A stretch of DNA of 64,000 nt from NCBI GenBank assembly GCA_964503885.1, contig CAZDCD010000008.1, positions 62,001 to 126,000 on the forward strand, in the 5' to 3' direction. Below are positions 8,389 through 17,453 of the stretch, in pieces; position 1 is the first letter of the stretch, and every line of letters begins with the position of its first letter. The position numbers and the translations under genes are program-made. The notes beneath the pieces were generated by a model. That model ran no database searches. It was not told the DNA's origin and saw nothing but the letters and a program-made list of their open reading frames with translations. This stretch comes from CAZDCD01 sp964503885. Its GTDB lineage: Bacteria; Bacteroidota; Bacteroidia; Bacteroidales; UBA10428.

Positions 8389-11300
8389 ATGTTAGCTCCA
8401 AAGGCATTCATACTGTTTATCTTTTCCATATCCTGTTTTGTTGGATACCCCCAACAGCATCCGGTTTCCGGGGATGTGATATTCGGCAATCTTACGGTCA
8501 GGCATATAGGTCCTGCTGTCATGAGCGGTAGAATAACCACTATCGATGCTGTTTTTGATAAGCCGGAAATAATTTTTGTAGGTTCGGCCGGAGGAGGCGT
8601 ATGGAAGAGCATAAGTGCAGGATCGATATTTATGCCCGTTTTTGATGACTACTGCCAGAGTATCGGAAAAATTACAATAGACCAGAACAATCCGGACACA
8701 GTATGGGTAGGTACCGGCGAAGCATGGGTAAGAAACAGTGTATCTGTCGGTGATGGTATTTACAAAACTACTGATGGAGGCTCCACCTGGATGCATATGG
8801 GATTGGAAAATTCGGAACGGATCAGTGACATCATCATCGATAAAAGCAATCCGGATATCGTTTATGCGGGTTGCCTGGGGCATCTATGGAACAGCAATCC
8901 GGAAAGAGGGGTGTACAAAACCATTGACGGCGGTAAAACCTGGAAAAACGTCTTATTTATTGACGAAAATACCGGCTGTGCCGACCTTGATGCGGATCCT
9001 AAAGATCCATCAATTCTCTATGCAGCCATGTGGAGTTTCAGAAGATATCCCTGGTCGTTTGATTCGGGTCTGAACGGGAAGAGCGGCTTGTATAAAAGCA
9101 CCGATTCCGGAAAAACATGGACCAGATTGCAGAACGGTCTTCCCGCAGATACCCTCGGAAGAATTGCCATAGCTGTTTCACCGGCTGACGGGAATGTGAT
9201 TTACCTGAGCGTTGAGACAGGTGATAAAGAAACCAAAGGGATTTATCGTTCAGCCGATCAGTGCAACACCTGGAAAATGGTTAACAATGGTTTTAATGCC
9301 AAAGTCCGGCCTTTCTATTTTTCAGAGATCGTGGCCGATCAGTCAGACAGCCGGGCGGTATACAAATGCGGGTTATCACTTACCTATAGTGAAGACGGGG
9401 GAGAAAGTTTCAGAAATGCCTCCTCAAGTGCACACAATGACATACACTGCGTATGGATCGATCCGACGAACACCAAGCATTTACTGATTGGCACCGACGG
9501 CGGAGTATACGAGTCCTTTGACCGTGGATATTCATGCAAGATGTTCATGAATCTTCCGCTTTCCCAGTATTATCATGTAAGCATCGATGATGAAAAACCA
9601 TTTAATGTATATGGGGGATTACAGGATAATGGTTCATGGTACGGACCCTCGGATAAGACCGGTGGTATTGTGAATTCAGACTGGAAGCTTTCATATGGGG
9701 GTGACGGATTTTATTCATTCAGGCATCCCGCCGAAGAAAATATTGTTTTTTCAGAATACCAGGGTGGAAACTTGTTCCGGTACAATAAATCAACCCATAT
9801 CGCTAAAGATATAAAACCTTATCCGGAAAACACAAAAGAAAAATACCGGTTTAACTGGAATACACCCATTCATATCAGCCGGCTGAATCCGAACCGCATT
9901 TATATGGGAGCTCAGTATATCTTTATGACAGAGGATATGGGAGATTCTTGGAAAATAATATCCCCCGATCTTACTACAAATGATGCTGCAAAACAAAAGC
10001 AAAAGGAATCGGGAGGTTTGTCCATCGATAACTCCGACGCAGAAAATCATACCACCATATATGCGATTTCGGAATCGCCAGTACTCGAAAACATAATATG
10101 GGCAGGGACCGATGATGGGAACTTGCAGGTTACGGCAGACGGGGGCATTATGTGGCAGAATGTTGTCCGATCCGTACCCGGTCTGCCGGAAAATACATGG
10201 GTGACATATGTAGAACCCGGACATCAAAACAAAGATATTGCATATGTTACTTTTGACGGTCACCGTGCGGGGGATATGAAAACCTATATATATAAGACTG
10301 CTGATTTGGGGAAAACATGGAAAAATCTGGTTGCAAATAATATCGAGGGGTACGCATTATGCATCCTCGAAGATGCCGTTAATCCCAATCTGCTGTTTTT
10401 GGGAACCGAATCTGGATTGTATGTATCTGTTGACGGAGGAAACAACTGGGCAAGGTTCAGAAACAATCTCCCAAAAGTGGGCATCAGGGACATGGTCATT
10501 CATCCGCTTGAGAATTCTCTTGTACTTGCCACACATGGGCGAGGGATAGTTATTCTTGACGATATTTCACCTCTTCGCCAGTTAACGGATTCCATTTTAA
10601 ATACCCCGTTCCATTTTTTTGAAACCAAAGTCACTTCATTGACCGAGCAGGGTGAAAGCCAAAACTGGTTTACCGGCGACGGTAACTATTCAGGTGAAGG
10701 AAAGACCACTTCGGCTCAGATCATGTATTTTATGAACAGGAGACATATCCTCGGTAAAATGTATATTGAAGTATTTTATGAGAATGGGGACAAGATACGG
10801 GAAATCCCTGCAGGAAAAGACGCCGGCATTAATATCGTAGAGATGCCAACCCGTCTTCGCAGACCAAAATCGGCACCTTCCAGCAATACATCTGCTCTTT
10901 TTGGTGCGATTCTCGGACCCAATTTGCCTGCAGGCAATTATGCCATTAAGCTGGTCAAAGGAAAAGATGTGTATTCCACCTCCATTGAACTGAAATGGCC
11001 TGATGATTCTCCGTTTTCAGCTGAAGAGAGGGAAGAACAGCGAAAACTTACCATGAGCCTGTTTACATTAAGTGAACACCTTGCCTATATTTATTTTGCA
11101 CTGGATGAAATGATGCGCCAGGCCGGACAAATTCCTGATAAGGAAAATTCTCTGACCAGGAAATTAACCGGTTTTATTTCTTCCTGTAAATCATTCCAAA
11201 CAACGCTGGTTTCACTTGAGGGTGATGGCTATGTAAATCAAGACGAGAAACTCAGGGAGAAGATCTCTGATCTTTACCGTAAAGTCAGCCAGTATCCCGG

Positions 11301-11481
11301 CAAACCAAGTGAATCACAGATCAGGTTAACCAGGGCATTGGAAAATGATATGACAGAGGTTGATACGAAGCTGTCCGGCATCATGGACACAGAATTGATG
11401 AAGTTGAATTCCCTTTTGCTTAAGAAAGGAGTTGGGCCAATAAAAGTGATCCCGGAAAAGGAATTCCTGGAAAAAGACTGA
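8389..11481 (+). CDS. Large exported BNR/sortilin-like beta-propeller protein
   Basis: A 1030-aa protein with a signal peptide (about residues 1-21). It has many BNR/Asp-box-like repeats of the form GIYKTTDGGSTW, GVYKTIDGGKTW, GLYKSTDSGKTW, YKTADLGKTW and GLYVSVDGGNNW, spread over residues about 30-730 and consistent with one or two seven-bladed propellers. The C-terminal 300 residues contain a beta domain (PAGNYAIKLVKG) and a helical tail (LTMSLFTLSEHLAYIYFALDEMM). Such proteins are often labelled glycosyl hydrolase or VPS10-like, but no catalytic residues are evident. It is followed by a rho-independent terminator. It probably forms an operon with the LolA-like gene just upstream. Confidence 0.85.
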   Translation: MLAPKAFILFIFSISCFVGYPQQHPVSGDVIFGNLTVRHIGPAVMSGRITTIDAVFDKPEIIFVGSAGGGVWKSISAGSIFMPVFDDYCQSIGKITIDQNNPDTVWVGTGEAWVRNSVSVGDGIYKTTDGGSTWMHMGLENSERISDIIIDKSNPDIVYAGCLGHLWNSNPERGVYKTIDGGKTWKNVLFIDENTGCADLDADPKDPSILYAAMWSFRRYPWSFDSGLNGKSGLYKSTDSGKTWTRLQNGLPADTLGRIAIAVSPADGNVIYLSVETGDKETKGIYRSADQCNTWKMVNNGFNAKVRPFYFSEIVADQSDSRAVYKCGLSLTYSEDGGESFRNASSSAHNDIHCVWIDPTNTKHLLIGTDGGVYESFDRGYSCKMFMNLPLSQYYHVSIDDEKPFNVYGGLQDNGSWYGPSDKTGGIVNSDWKLSYGGDGFYSFRHPAEENIVFSEYQGGNLFRYNKSTHIAKDIKPYPENTKEKYRFNWNTPIHISRLNPNRIYMGAQYIFMTEDMGDSWKIISPDLTTNDAAKQKQKESGGLSIDNSDAENHTTIYAISESPVLENIIWAGTDDGNLQVTADGGIMWQNVVRSVPGLPENTWVTYVEPGHQNKDIAYVTFDGHRAGDMKTYIYKTADLGKTWKNLVANNIEGYALCILEDAVNPNLLFLGTESGLYVSVDGGNNWARFRNNLPKVGIRDMVIHPLENSLVLATHGRGIVILDDISPLRQLTDSILNTPFHFFETKVTSLTEQGESQNWFTGDGNYSGEGKTTSAQIMYFMNRRHILGKMYIEVFYENGDKIREIPAGKDAGINIVEMPTRLRRPKSAPSSNTSALFGAILGPNLPAGNYAIKLVKGKDVYSTSIELKWPDDSPFSAEEREEQRKLTMSLFTLSEHLAYIYFALDEMMRQAGQIPDKENSLTRKLTGFISSCKSFQTTLVSLEGDGYVNQDEKLREKISDLYRKVSQYPGKPSESQIRLTRALENDMTEVDTKLSGIMDTELMKLNSLLLKKGVGPIKVIPEKEFLEKD

Positions 11482-11493
11482 ATCAGTATTTTG

Positions 11494-11521
11494 ACCCGGT
11501 AAATCCCACACCGGGTTTTTT
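11494..11521 (+). terminator. Rho-independent terminator after the BNR gene
   Basis: ACCCGGT (11494-11500) pairs with ACCGGGT (11510-11516), leaving a 9-nt loop, and is followed immediately by a T-run to 11521. It ends the 7613-11481 operon. Confidence 0.8.
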
Positions 11522-11552
11522 AGTGCCATTTTACACAACGAATCAATTTGAT

Positions 11553-11560
11553 TACATTTG
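11553..11560 (+). promoter_or_regulatory. Putative -7 box for the nucleotidyltransferase
   Basis: TACATTTG matches TAnnTTTG, 26 bp before the ATG at 11587. It lies inside the upstream open frame, so the ATG at 11548 is unlikely to be the real start. Confidence 0.5.
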
Positions 11561-11586
11561 TTAATAAATGTGTAAACCAAACCATT

Positions 11587-12495
11587 ATGAAACCTACACT
11601 TCTTATCCTTGCGGCAGGTATCGGCAGTCGTTATGGCAGCCTGAAACAAATTGACCAGCTCGGGCCTTCGGGCGAACGCATCATAGACTATTCAGTATTT
11701 GACGCCAAACGCACCGGTTTTGAAAAAATAGTATTTGTGATCAGGAAGGATATTGAAAAAGAGTTTAACGAAGTTTTTATCGAGAAACTTGCCCGTTTTA
11801 TTGACATTGACTATGTTTTTCAGGAACTGGACAATCTTCCTGACGGATTATCCTGTCCGGCCGATAGGATCAAGCCTTGGGGTACCGGTCATGCTGTTCT
11901 TGTCGCTGAAGAAAAGATCAGGGGACCATTTACAGTCATAAATGCCGATGATTTTTATGGCCATGAAGCCTTTCATGTGGTTTCCCATTTCTTTGACAGG
12001 CCAAAAGATTCAGACGACACAGAATATTGTATGGTTGGATACAAACTTAAAAACACATTATCAGAACATGGATTTGTCTCCCGGGGTGTTTGTGAAAAAA
12101 ACCGGGACAATTTGCTAGTAAAAGTTACGGAGAGGACACAGATTGGTAAAATTGACGACAACATATATTATAAAGATGCCGGTAACAAGTTGGTACACCT
12201 TTCTCCGGAGGATATCGTCTCCATGAATTTCTGGGGTTTTTATCCTAGTGTATTTCAGTATATAAGGCAGTTATTTACAGAATTTATCAGGGAAAACATC
12301 CGCAATCCGAAGGCTGAATTTTATATACCTCTAGTTGTAGACAGGATGATCCGGGAAAAGAAATGCACCGTGAAAGTTCTCGATTGCGAATCAAAATGGT
12401 TTGGTGTGACTTATCGCGAAGACAAACCTGAAGCGATAGCGCGACTAGGAGAGTTTACAAGAAAAAATATCTATCCTTCGCCCTTGTGGACATGA
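11587..12495 (+). CDS. Sugar-nucleotide/NTP-transferase family nucleotidyltransferase
   Basis: A 302-aa GT-A-fold nucleotidyltransferase. It opens with ILAAGIGSRYGSLKQI, the GxGxRxxxxxK nucleotide-binding signature (about residues 6-21), then has KPWGTGHAVL (about 98-107) and INADDFYG (about 119-126), where the Asp pair should hold Mg2+. The family activates sugar phosphates or related phosphometabolites with an NTP to give the nucleotide-sugar and PPi. The extended C-terminus (FGVTYREDKPEAIARL) is typical of this Bacteroidota subgroup. It is a monocistronic unit with its own promoter. The substrate cannot be told from sequence. Confidence 0.87.
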   Translation: MKPTLLILAAGIGSRYGSLKQIDQLGPSGERIIDYSVFDAKRTGFEKIVFVIRKDIEKEFNEVFIEKLARFIDIDYVFQELDNLPDGLSCPADRIKPWGTGHAVLVAEEKIRGPFTVINADDFYGHEAFHVVSHFFDRPKDSDDTEYCMVGYKLKNTLSEHGFVSRGVCEKNRDNLLVKVTERTQIGKIDDNIYYKDAGNKLVHLSPEDIVSMNFWGFYPSVFQYIRQLFTEFIRENIRNPKAEFYIPLVVDRMIREKKCTVKVLDCESKWFGVTYREDKPEAIARLGEFTRKNIYPSPLWT

Positions 12496-12508
12496 GTAAT
12501 AAACGGCT

Positions 12509-13423
12509 TTAATTGTTGTGAATTGCTATCCGGATCCAGCCATCCGGTGTAAGTTTCGCAAAATATCGGTACCCCGCTTTTCCTACAGATTCCAAAGCTT
12601 ATGTAAATAGCCCATCGACATGGTCGGGACTATGGGCATCGGAATTAATGGTTAGGGCCATATTTCTTTTATAACATTTTTTCAATATCCAAAGCGAAGG
12701 ATAAAAATCATTGTTTTTTTTGTGTAAAATTTCACCGGTATTGACTTTTATTATCCACCCTGGGCTGCGGATATTGTCCGGGGCATCCAGAATTAATTTT
12801 ACTTACCAGTCTTCATTNNNNNNNNNNNNNNNNNNNNNNNNNNNNNNNNNNNNNNNNNNNNNNNNNNNNNNNNNNNNNNNNNNNNNNNNNNNNNNNNNNN
12901 NNNNNNNNNNNNNNNNNATGGTGATGTGCGATTATGTCGGGTTTCTAAAGTGCCGCCATCTCGCTGATATTTTCAAAGTAGTTTTTATATAGCTTCACCA
13001 TATTGTTGTTAAAGGTATTTTCTAATCCTCTGCTTAATTCTTCTTCATGCCTGTCGACGGTCCATTTTTATCCGTCATGCAGAATACCCATATAATGAAC
13101 TGAACCGATAATGTATTCTATTCCGTATTTTTTGAAATATCCAGAATTATAGTCAGGGTAATCCTTCAGAAAATCCAATTCAAGACCAAGAAATAGGCCT
13201 GTTTCTTTTTCATATTTCCGTTTAAGATTGAGAATATCACGTATACAATCATCCAGTTTGTTAGTCTTCATATTCGATGTTTATATAAAGGATACAGGTC
13301 CATGGCATGAGAATCCCAGGTACTTTACATTCCGCTGAACAGCCCTGGTAACGATTTCCTCCGGAGTCCCTGTTCCGTTGCAATAACAACAGTGCATATG
13401 AAAATTCGAAACCGGTATTTCAT
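12509..13423 (-). pseudogene. Decayed histidinol-phosphatase-like PHP-domain gene, interrupted by the assembly gap
   Basis: Conceptual translation gives a HisJ-type PHP phosphoesterase: FHMHCCYCNG near the N-terminus (metal-binding H-x-H), then GLELDFLKDYP, IIGSVHYMGI, KPDIIAHHH, then past the gap VNTGEILHKKN and LTINSDAHSPDHVDG. One reading frame is kept on each side of the gap, but it is broken by five nonsense codons: 13281-13283, 13068-13070, 12945-12947 (TAG), 12803-12805 and 12599-12601 (the others TAA). The likely original ATG (13421-13423) is out of frame with the HxH motif, implying one small indel near 13405-13420. The product would have cleaved histidinol phosphate or a similar phosphomonoester. 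It is not functional as written. Confidence 0.82.
12818..12917. other. Assembly gap of 100 Ns
   Basis: Exactly 100 consecutive N characters, the conventional placeholder for a scaffold gap of unknown length. It falls inside the PHP pseudogene. Confidence 0.99.
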
Positions 13424-13629
13424 TCGTTGTATGTATTTTAATAGTGTAACCAACCCAGCATATTATGCCGGAAAAGGCATTCAATAATCAAGAGCAACTT
13501 TACTTTATTTTATTTTTTATTGTATTAATTTATAGACAATTAAGATTTCTATTTAAACTATTAAATTAATGCATATTTGTCAATAACCACACTCAATTTG
13601 CCCTTCTGGCAATTATCTTCATGAATTAT

Positions 13630-13637
13630 TACCTTTG
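13630..13637 (+). promoter_or_regulatory. Putative -7 box for the EamA permease
   Basis: TACCTTTG matches TAnnTTTG, 66 bp upstream of the ATG at 13704. No clear -33 element at the expected spacing. Confidence 0.4.
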
Positions 13638-13703
13638 ACCGATTAGTGGAAATTTCGAAAAAAAACTGTTTTCTGCACAGCTAATCCTCTGATTTTGTCA
13701 ACT

Positions 13704-14612
13704 ATGCAAATATCCTCAAATCACAAAGGTATTTTGTTTGCATCAATAACTGCGCTTTTATGGGGGTTTCTTGCCATAGCGCTGAAAGTGTCGTTAAAAG
13801 TACTTCAACCTATTGATGTTGCCTGGGTAAGATTTTCTGTTGCCTTTACAGGACTGATTCTTTTTTACCTGATTACCCGTCCACAATCATTGCTGATTCT
13901 CAAACAACCTCCTGTCCGCGCAATTTTTGCCGGCATTTTCCTTGCTATGAACTACCTGGGTTTTATTACCGGACTGCATTTTACCTCACCTTCCATTGCT
14001 CAGGTATTTATCCAGCTTGCACCTGTTATTTTCGCCGTCATCGGATTTGTTTATTTTAAAGAAACCATTGGAATAATCCGGATCCTTGGTATTGTGGTAG
14101 TAATCGCCGGACTCATTCTTTTTTACAGGGATCAGCTTTCTCTGCTCACAGGAAATCCGCACAATTACAATAAAGGGATTTTGTGGGTTATTATTGGTGC
14201 AATCAGTTGGGCACTGTTTGCCACTTTTCAGAAGAAACTCGTGGAACAATACCCGCCAATGCAATTATATCTGGTTATTTTCGGATTGCCCGTCATTGCC
14301 CTTTTGCCCATGATACACTTTTCAGAATTTCGGACACTGTCGTTCAGTTACCTGATGTTGTTGCTGTTTCTCGGAGCAAATACCTTAGCTGCGTATGGTT
14401 CTCTCGCATTTGCTCTCAAATATCTGGAAGCCAATAAAATAAGTGTTATTATTACTCAAAATCCAATCATTACATTTATCTGTATGTTTATGCTGTCAGA
14501 GTTGCATGTCAGTTGGCTTGAACCTGAGCATTACAGCATATTCACTTTAATCGGGGCCGTTCTGGTAATATCCGGGGCGGTTATGACCGTGTTCTCGCCA
14601 AAAAGAAAATAA
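13704..14612 (+). CDS. EamA/DMT-superfamily permease
   Basis: A 302-aa inner-membrane transporter of the drug/metabolite superfamily. Ten hydrophobic helices are visible as two five-helix EamA repeats (about residues 6-137 and 153-296), beginning with GILFASITALLWGFLAIALK and, in the second repeat, GILWVIIGAISWALFATFQ. Family members export metabolites or amino acids; no substrate is implied here. The ATG at 13704 is preferred to a TTG three codons earlier. It converges with the U32 peptidase gene, leaving 20 bp. Confidence 0.92.
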   Translation: MQISSNHKGILFASITALLWGFLAIALKVSLKVLQPIDVAWVRFSVAFTGLILFYLITRPQSLLILKQPPVRAIFAGIFLAMNYLGFITGLHFTSPSIAQVFIQLAPVIFAVIGFVYFKETIGIIRILGIVVVIAGLILFYRDQLSLLTGNPHNYNKGILWVIIGAISWALFATFQKKLVEQYPPMQLYLVIFGLPVIALLPMIHFSEFRTLSFSYLMLLLFLGANTLAAYGSLAFALKYLEANKISVIITQNPIITFICMFMLSELHVSWLEPEHYSIFTLIGAVLVISGAVMTVFSPKRK

Positions 14613-14632
14613 CGGCCGGAAACTGATTTTTC

Positions 14633-15877
14633 TTATGCCATAACCCATTTGTAAAGCTTATCTGACTTCCTGATCATCTGTTTCAGGGGTATGGAGAACC
14701 GTTCTCCCTGTTTTGCAATTTCAACTCGTTCAAGATCCACCCGTATTTCTTCGATTTTTTCCTGAATAACCCCGGTTGTAGGTCCGGTAATGATGATATC
14801 ATCACCGACCTTTAACTGACCCGCTTCACATAGAAACTCTGCTGCTTTGCGTTTACTAAAATAATTCAATCCTTTGGCAATATACACTTTTTTCCGGGTT
14901 GCTTTTGAACCATACACATCACTCCATTCACCAAGTTTTTGTCCAAGATAATATCCATCCCAGAAACCTCGGTTAAAGACAGTAGCCAGTCGTTCTTTCC
15001 AGTTTTCTATCTTATCCCGTCCATAAGTACCGTCAACACAGGCATGAATGGCCTCATTATAACATTCGACAACAGTCTGCACATATTCAGGAGGCCGTGC
15101 CCGTCCTTCGATCTTCAATACCCGGATACCCGTATCGATGATTTTATTCAGGAACTGGATGGTACATAAATCCTTCGGGGACATGATATATTCATTTTCA
15201 ATATCAAGTTCCAATCCGGTTTCCCTTTCCCTGGCCGTATATGCTCTCCTGCAGTCCTGAAGACATTCGCCGCGGTTGGCCGAATAGTTATGATTGTGAA
15301 GGCTCAGGTAGCATTTACCCGAGACTGACATACACAGCGCTCCATGTGCGAAGAGCTCGAGCCTTATGAGTTCCCCCGAGGGTCCGGTAATGTTTTCATT
15401 ATGGATCGTATCATGAATCCATTTTATCTGATCAAGATTAAGTTCTCTGGCCAGTATCATTACATCTGCGTATGCCGCATAAAACTTTACAGACTCAACA
15501 TTGCTTATGTTGACCTGGGTGGAAATATGCACTTCCAGGCCGGCACTTTTTGCATGAATGATTGAGGCATGGTCGGCCGCTATTATGGCATCGACATTAT
15601 ATCGGGCAGCGAGATCAATTATTTTTTTCATCTCGTCAAGCTCATTGTCGTAAAAAACAATGTTCAGCGTGAGGTACGATCTCAGATTGTTTTCTTTACA
15701 TAGTTCAACTATTGATCTAAGATCATCAGGTGTAAAATTGACTGATGAACGCGCCCTCATATTGAGTCTTCCAACGCCAAAATACAGAGAATCAGCACCT
15801 CCCTGAATTGCAGCACGAAGTGATTCATAAGACCCCACAGGAGCCATAAGGTCTATATCTTTTCTGTTAATTTTCAT
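14633..15877 (-). CDS. U32 family peptidase-like protein (RlhA/TrhP type)
   Basis: A 414-aa protein of the U32 family. The N-terminal TIM-barrel-like part has LMAPVGSYESLRAAIQGGAD (residues about 10-29). The U32 signature follows as GALCMSVSGKCYLS (about 175-188), NRGECLQDCRRAY (about 196-208) and LKIEGRARPPEYV (about 247-259), and a C-terminal beta domain begins near residue 330. The Cys pattern in the signature matches the Fe-S-containing members. Related E. coli proteins hydroxylate RNA (TrhP on tRNA U34, RlhA on 23S rRNA) from prephenate-derived chemistry, and true protease activity is doubtful. Which RNA is targeted is not evident. Confidence 0.9.
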   Translation of the reverse strand: MKINRKDIDLMAPVGSYESLRAAIQGGADSLYFGVGRLNMRARSSVNFTPDDLRSIVELCKENNLRSYLTLNIVFYDNELDEMKKIIDLAARYNVDAIIAADHASIIHAKSAGLEVHISTQVNISNVESVKFYAAYADVMILARELNLDQIKWIHDTIHNENITGPSGELIRLELFAHGALCMSVSGKCYLSLHNHNYSANRGECLQDCRRAYTARERETGLELDIENEYIMSPKDLCTIQFLNKIIDTGIRVLKIEGRARPPEYVQTVVECYNEAIHACVDGTYGRDKIENWKERLATVFNRGFWDGYYLGQKLGEWSDVYGSKATRKKVYIAKGLNYFSKRKAAEFLCEAGQLKVGDDIIITGPTTGVIQEKIEEIRVDLERVEIAKQGERFSIPLKQMIRKSDKLYKWVMA

Positions 15878-15940
15878 AATTTAATGGAAATTATCTGAAT
15901 CGATCCATTATCTGGCATATGATTAGTTTCATGCAATCAA

Positions 15941-16318
15941 TCACTTAAAAAAGTGTTTAACTGCTCCCCAGTAATATTCATCCCATCCCTTCGCAAAATC
16001 ATCATATTCCGATTCAGGAATATTCGTGTGAACCAGCTCAACACGGGTATGTTCTCCTTTAGCGGTCAACAATATAGTAACAAATGAAGTTTCACGCTGT
16101 TCTCCGAAATACCATTCCTGAACGAGTTTATGTCCCGGTATAATTTCAATGTTTCTGCCTGCAATATCTCCATCCCAAAGTTCAAATTCAGTTTCGGCTT
16201 CAGGTTGCATTTTTGCAGGATATCCCGACCAAAGTTCAATGGTGAAGGGATTTGTTATGGCATTGAATACCTCTTCAGGGGAAGCCTTTATTGTATACGT
16301 TCTTTTAAGTGTTTTCAT
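15941..16318 (-). CDS. SRPBCC/AHSA1-family START-like protein
   Basis: A 125-aa helix-grip fold protein. It begins KRTYTIKASPEEVFNAITNP, the usual opening strand and helix of activator-of-Hsp90-ATPase-1-like domains. It continues through FELWDGDIAGRNIEIIPGHKLVQEW, and it ends with a long C-terminal helix (DDFAKGWDEYYWGAVKHFF) that would cover the hydrophobic pocket. The family binds small hydrophobic ligands; no particular role is known for this member. It is co-directional with the PfkB kinase upstream (22 bp gap). Confidence 0.85.
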   Translation of the reverse strand: MKTLKRTYTIKASPEEVFNAITNPFTIELWSGYPAKMQPEAETEFELWDGDIAGRNIEIIPGHKLVQEWYFGEQRETSFVTILLTAKGEHTRVELVHTNIPESEYDDFAKGWDEYYWGAVKHFFK

Positions 16319-16340
16319 AACCCCAACTATATGATTATTT

Positions 16341-17198
16341 TTAGCCTTTTTTTAACCAATTCCTTGTTCCGAAATATTTACAGGACTCTGAAGCTATTTT
16401 GACTGATTTTATTATTGCTGAAGTAAAATTATGTCCATTTACCAAATAGTAACAGAAAGCACCATGAAAAAAATCTCCGGCTGCCAGTGTATCAATTGCC
16501 TCTACCTTTTTTACAGGAATTTCATTGTGTTTGCCATTTTCATACACAATTACAGGTTTCTCTCCCCTGGTAATTGCAGCATAATAAATTCCCGCATCCT
16601 GCAGGTAGTTCAGTACATCAATGCTGGTGTTGCATCCTGGTGGAAAAAAGTCCTCGGAACAAAGCACATAATCAACATATTTCAATAATTTTTTTGTTGT
16701 ACTTTTCCAGCTTCCTCCGTCCAAAACCACAGGACATTTGTTCACCATTCCATGCGAGAAGAGTTCGAGCGACAGATCAGTGTAAAATCCATCCGCCAAT
16801 ATCACCGATATGTCATTGAACCTGAATTGTCGGGAGAGGTGAGATTCAACATATTTAATTTCAGGTAAATACGACATAATGGTCCTTGTTCCACTTCGTT
16901 TGCTGGTGATAATGGATGAGACTACCGGATTGGCCGGCCTTTCCGCCAATATATCGTAAACATCAATATCAAAATCCTTCATCTCTTGCAATATCATTTT
17001 TGTAAATTGGTGATTTCCTATGGAAGTTACGAGTATTGATTTACCGCCGAGATGCGAAAATAGTACCGCCGCATTTGTTGCCGGACCTCCCGAACTTATG
17101 TTTAATCCTGTTGCACGTGCTTTCTTATTTTCCTCAGGATAGTTCCCTGCGGCCATTTGAATGTCCGTGGTAATGAGTCCGATAAATAATCCCTTCAT
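16341..17198 (-). CDS. PfkB-family carbohydrate kinase
   Basis: A 285-aa ribokinase-superfamily sugar kinase. It carries the N-terminal substrate region SSGGPATNAAVLFSHLGG (about residues 35-52) and the C-terminal signature DTLAAGDFFHGAFCYYL (about 236-252), whose AAGD loop forms the anion hole with the catalytic Asp. Phosphoryl transfer from ATP to a sugar or nucleoside hydroxyl is expected. The substrate cannot be inferred. It is slightly shorter than typical (290-330 aa) but lacks no motif. It heads the leftward pair with the SRPBCC gene. Confidence 0.9.
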   Translation of the reverse strand: MKGLFIGLITTDIQMAAGNYPEENKKARATGLNISSGGPATNAAVLFSHLGGKSILVTSIGNHQFTKMILQEMKDFDIDVYDILAERPANPVVSSIITSKRSGTRTIMSYLPEIKYVESHLSRQFRFNDISVILADGFYTDLSLELFSHGMVNKCPVVLDGGSWKSTTKKLLKYVDYVLCSEDFFPPGCNTSIDVLNYLQDAGIYYAAITRGEKPVIVYENGKHNEIPVKKVEAIDTLAAGDFFHGAFCYYLVNGHNFTSAIIKSVKIASESCKYFGTRNWLKKG

Positions 17199-17453
17199 AA
17201 TAATGAATCCATTTCTTCACTATATTTGCTGACTTTCTGATTCGAAATATATGGTATCTTTTCGTAAATCGGATAAAATTGAGAACCTGTATTTAAATAT
17301 TTTATATAAGATACATATAATTAGCTATTTAATACAATCTATCTGTATTATAATATTAATCTTTTTATACTATAATATTGTATAACAACACTTTACAATT
17401 ATTAAATTGTGTATATTAAACCAAATCAATCTGTGATTTAATTTTCCAGCAAT

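Noticed and set aside
12711..12992. Open frame on the + strand crossing the 100-N gap
   Set aside because: The frame exists only because Ns are read as unknown residues; the minus strand carries the recognisable PHP pseudogene.
12509..13423. Alternative genetic code (TAA/TAG read as an amino acid) for the interrupted PHP gene
   Set aside because: Surrounding genes use TAA and TAG as normal stops, so decay or sequence error is far more likely.
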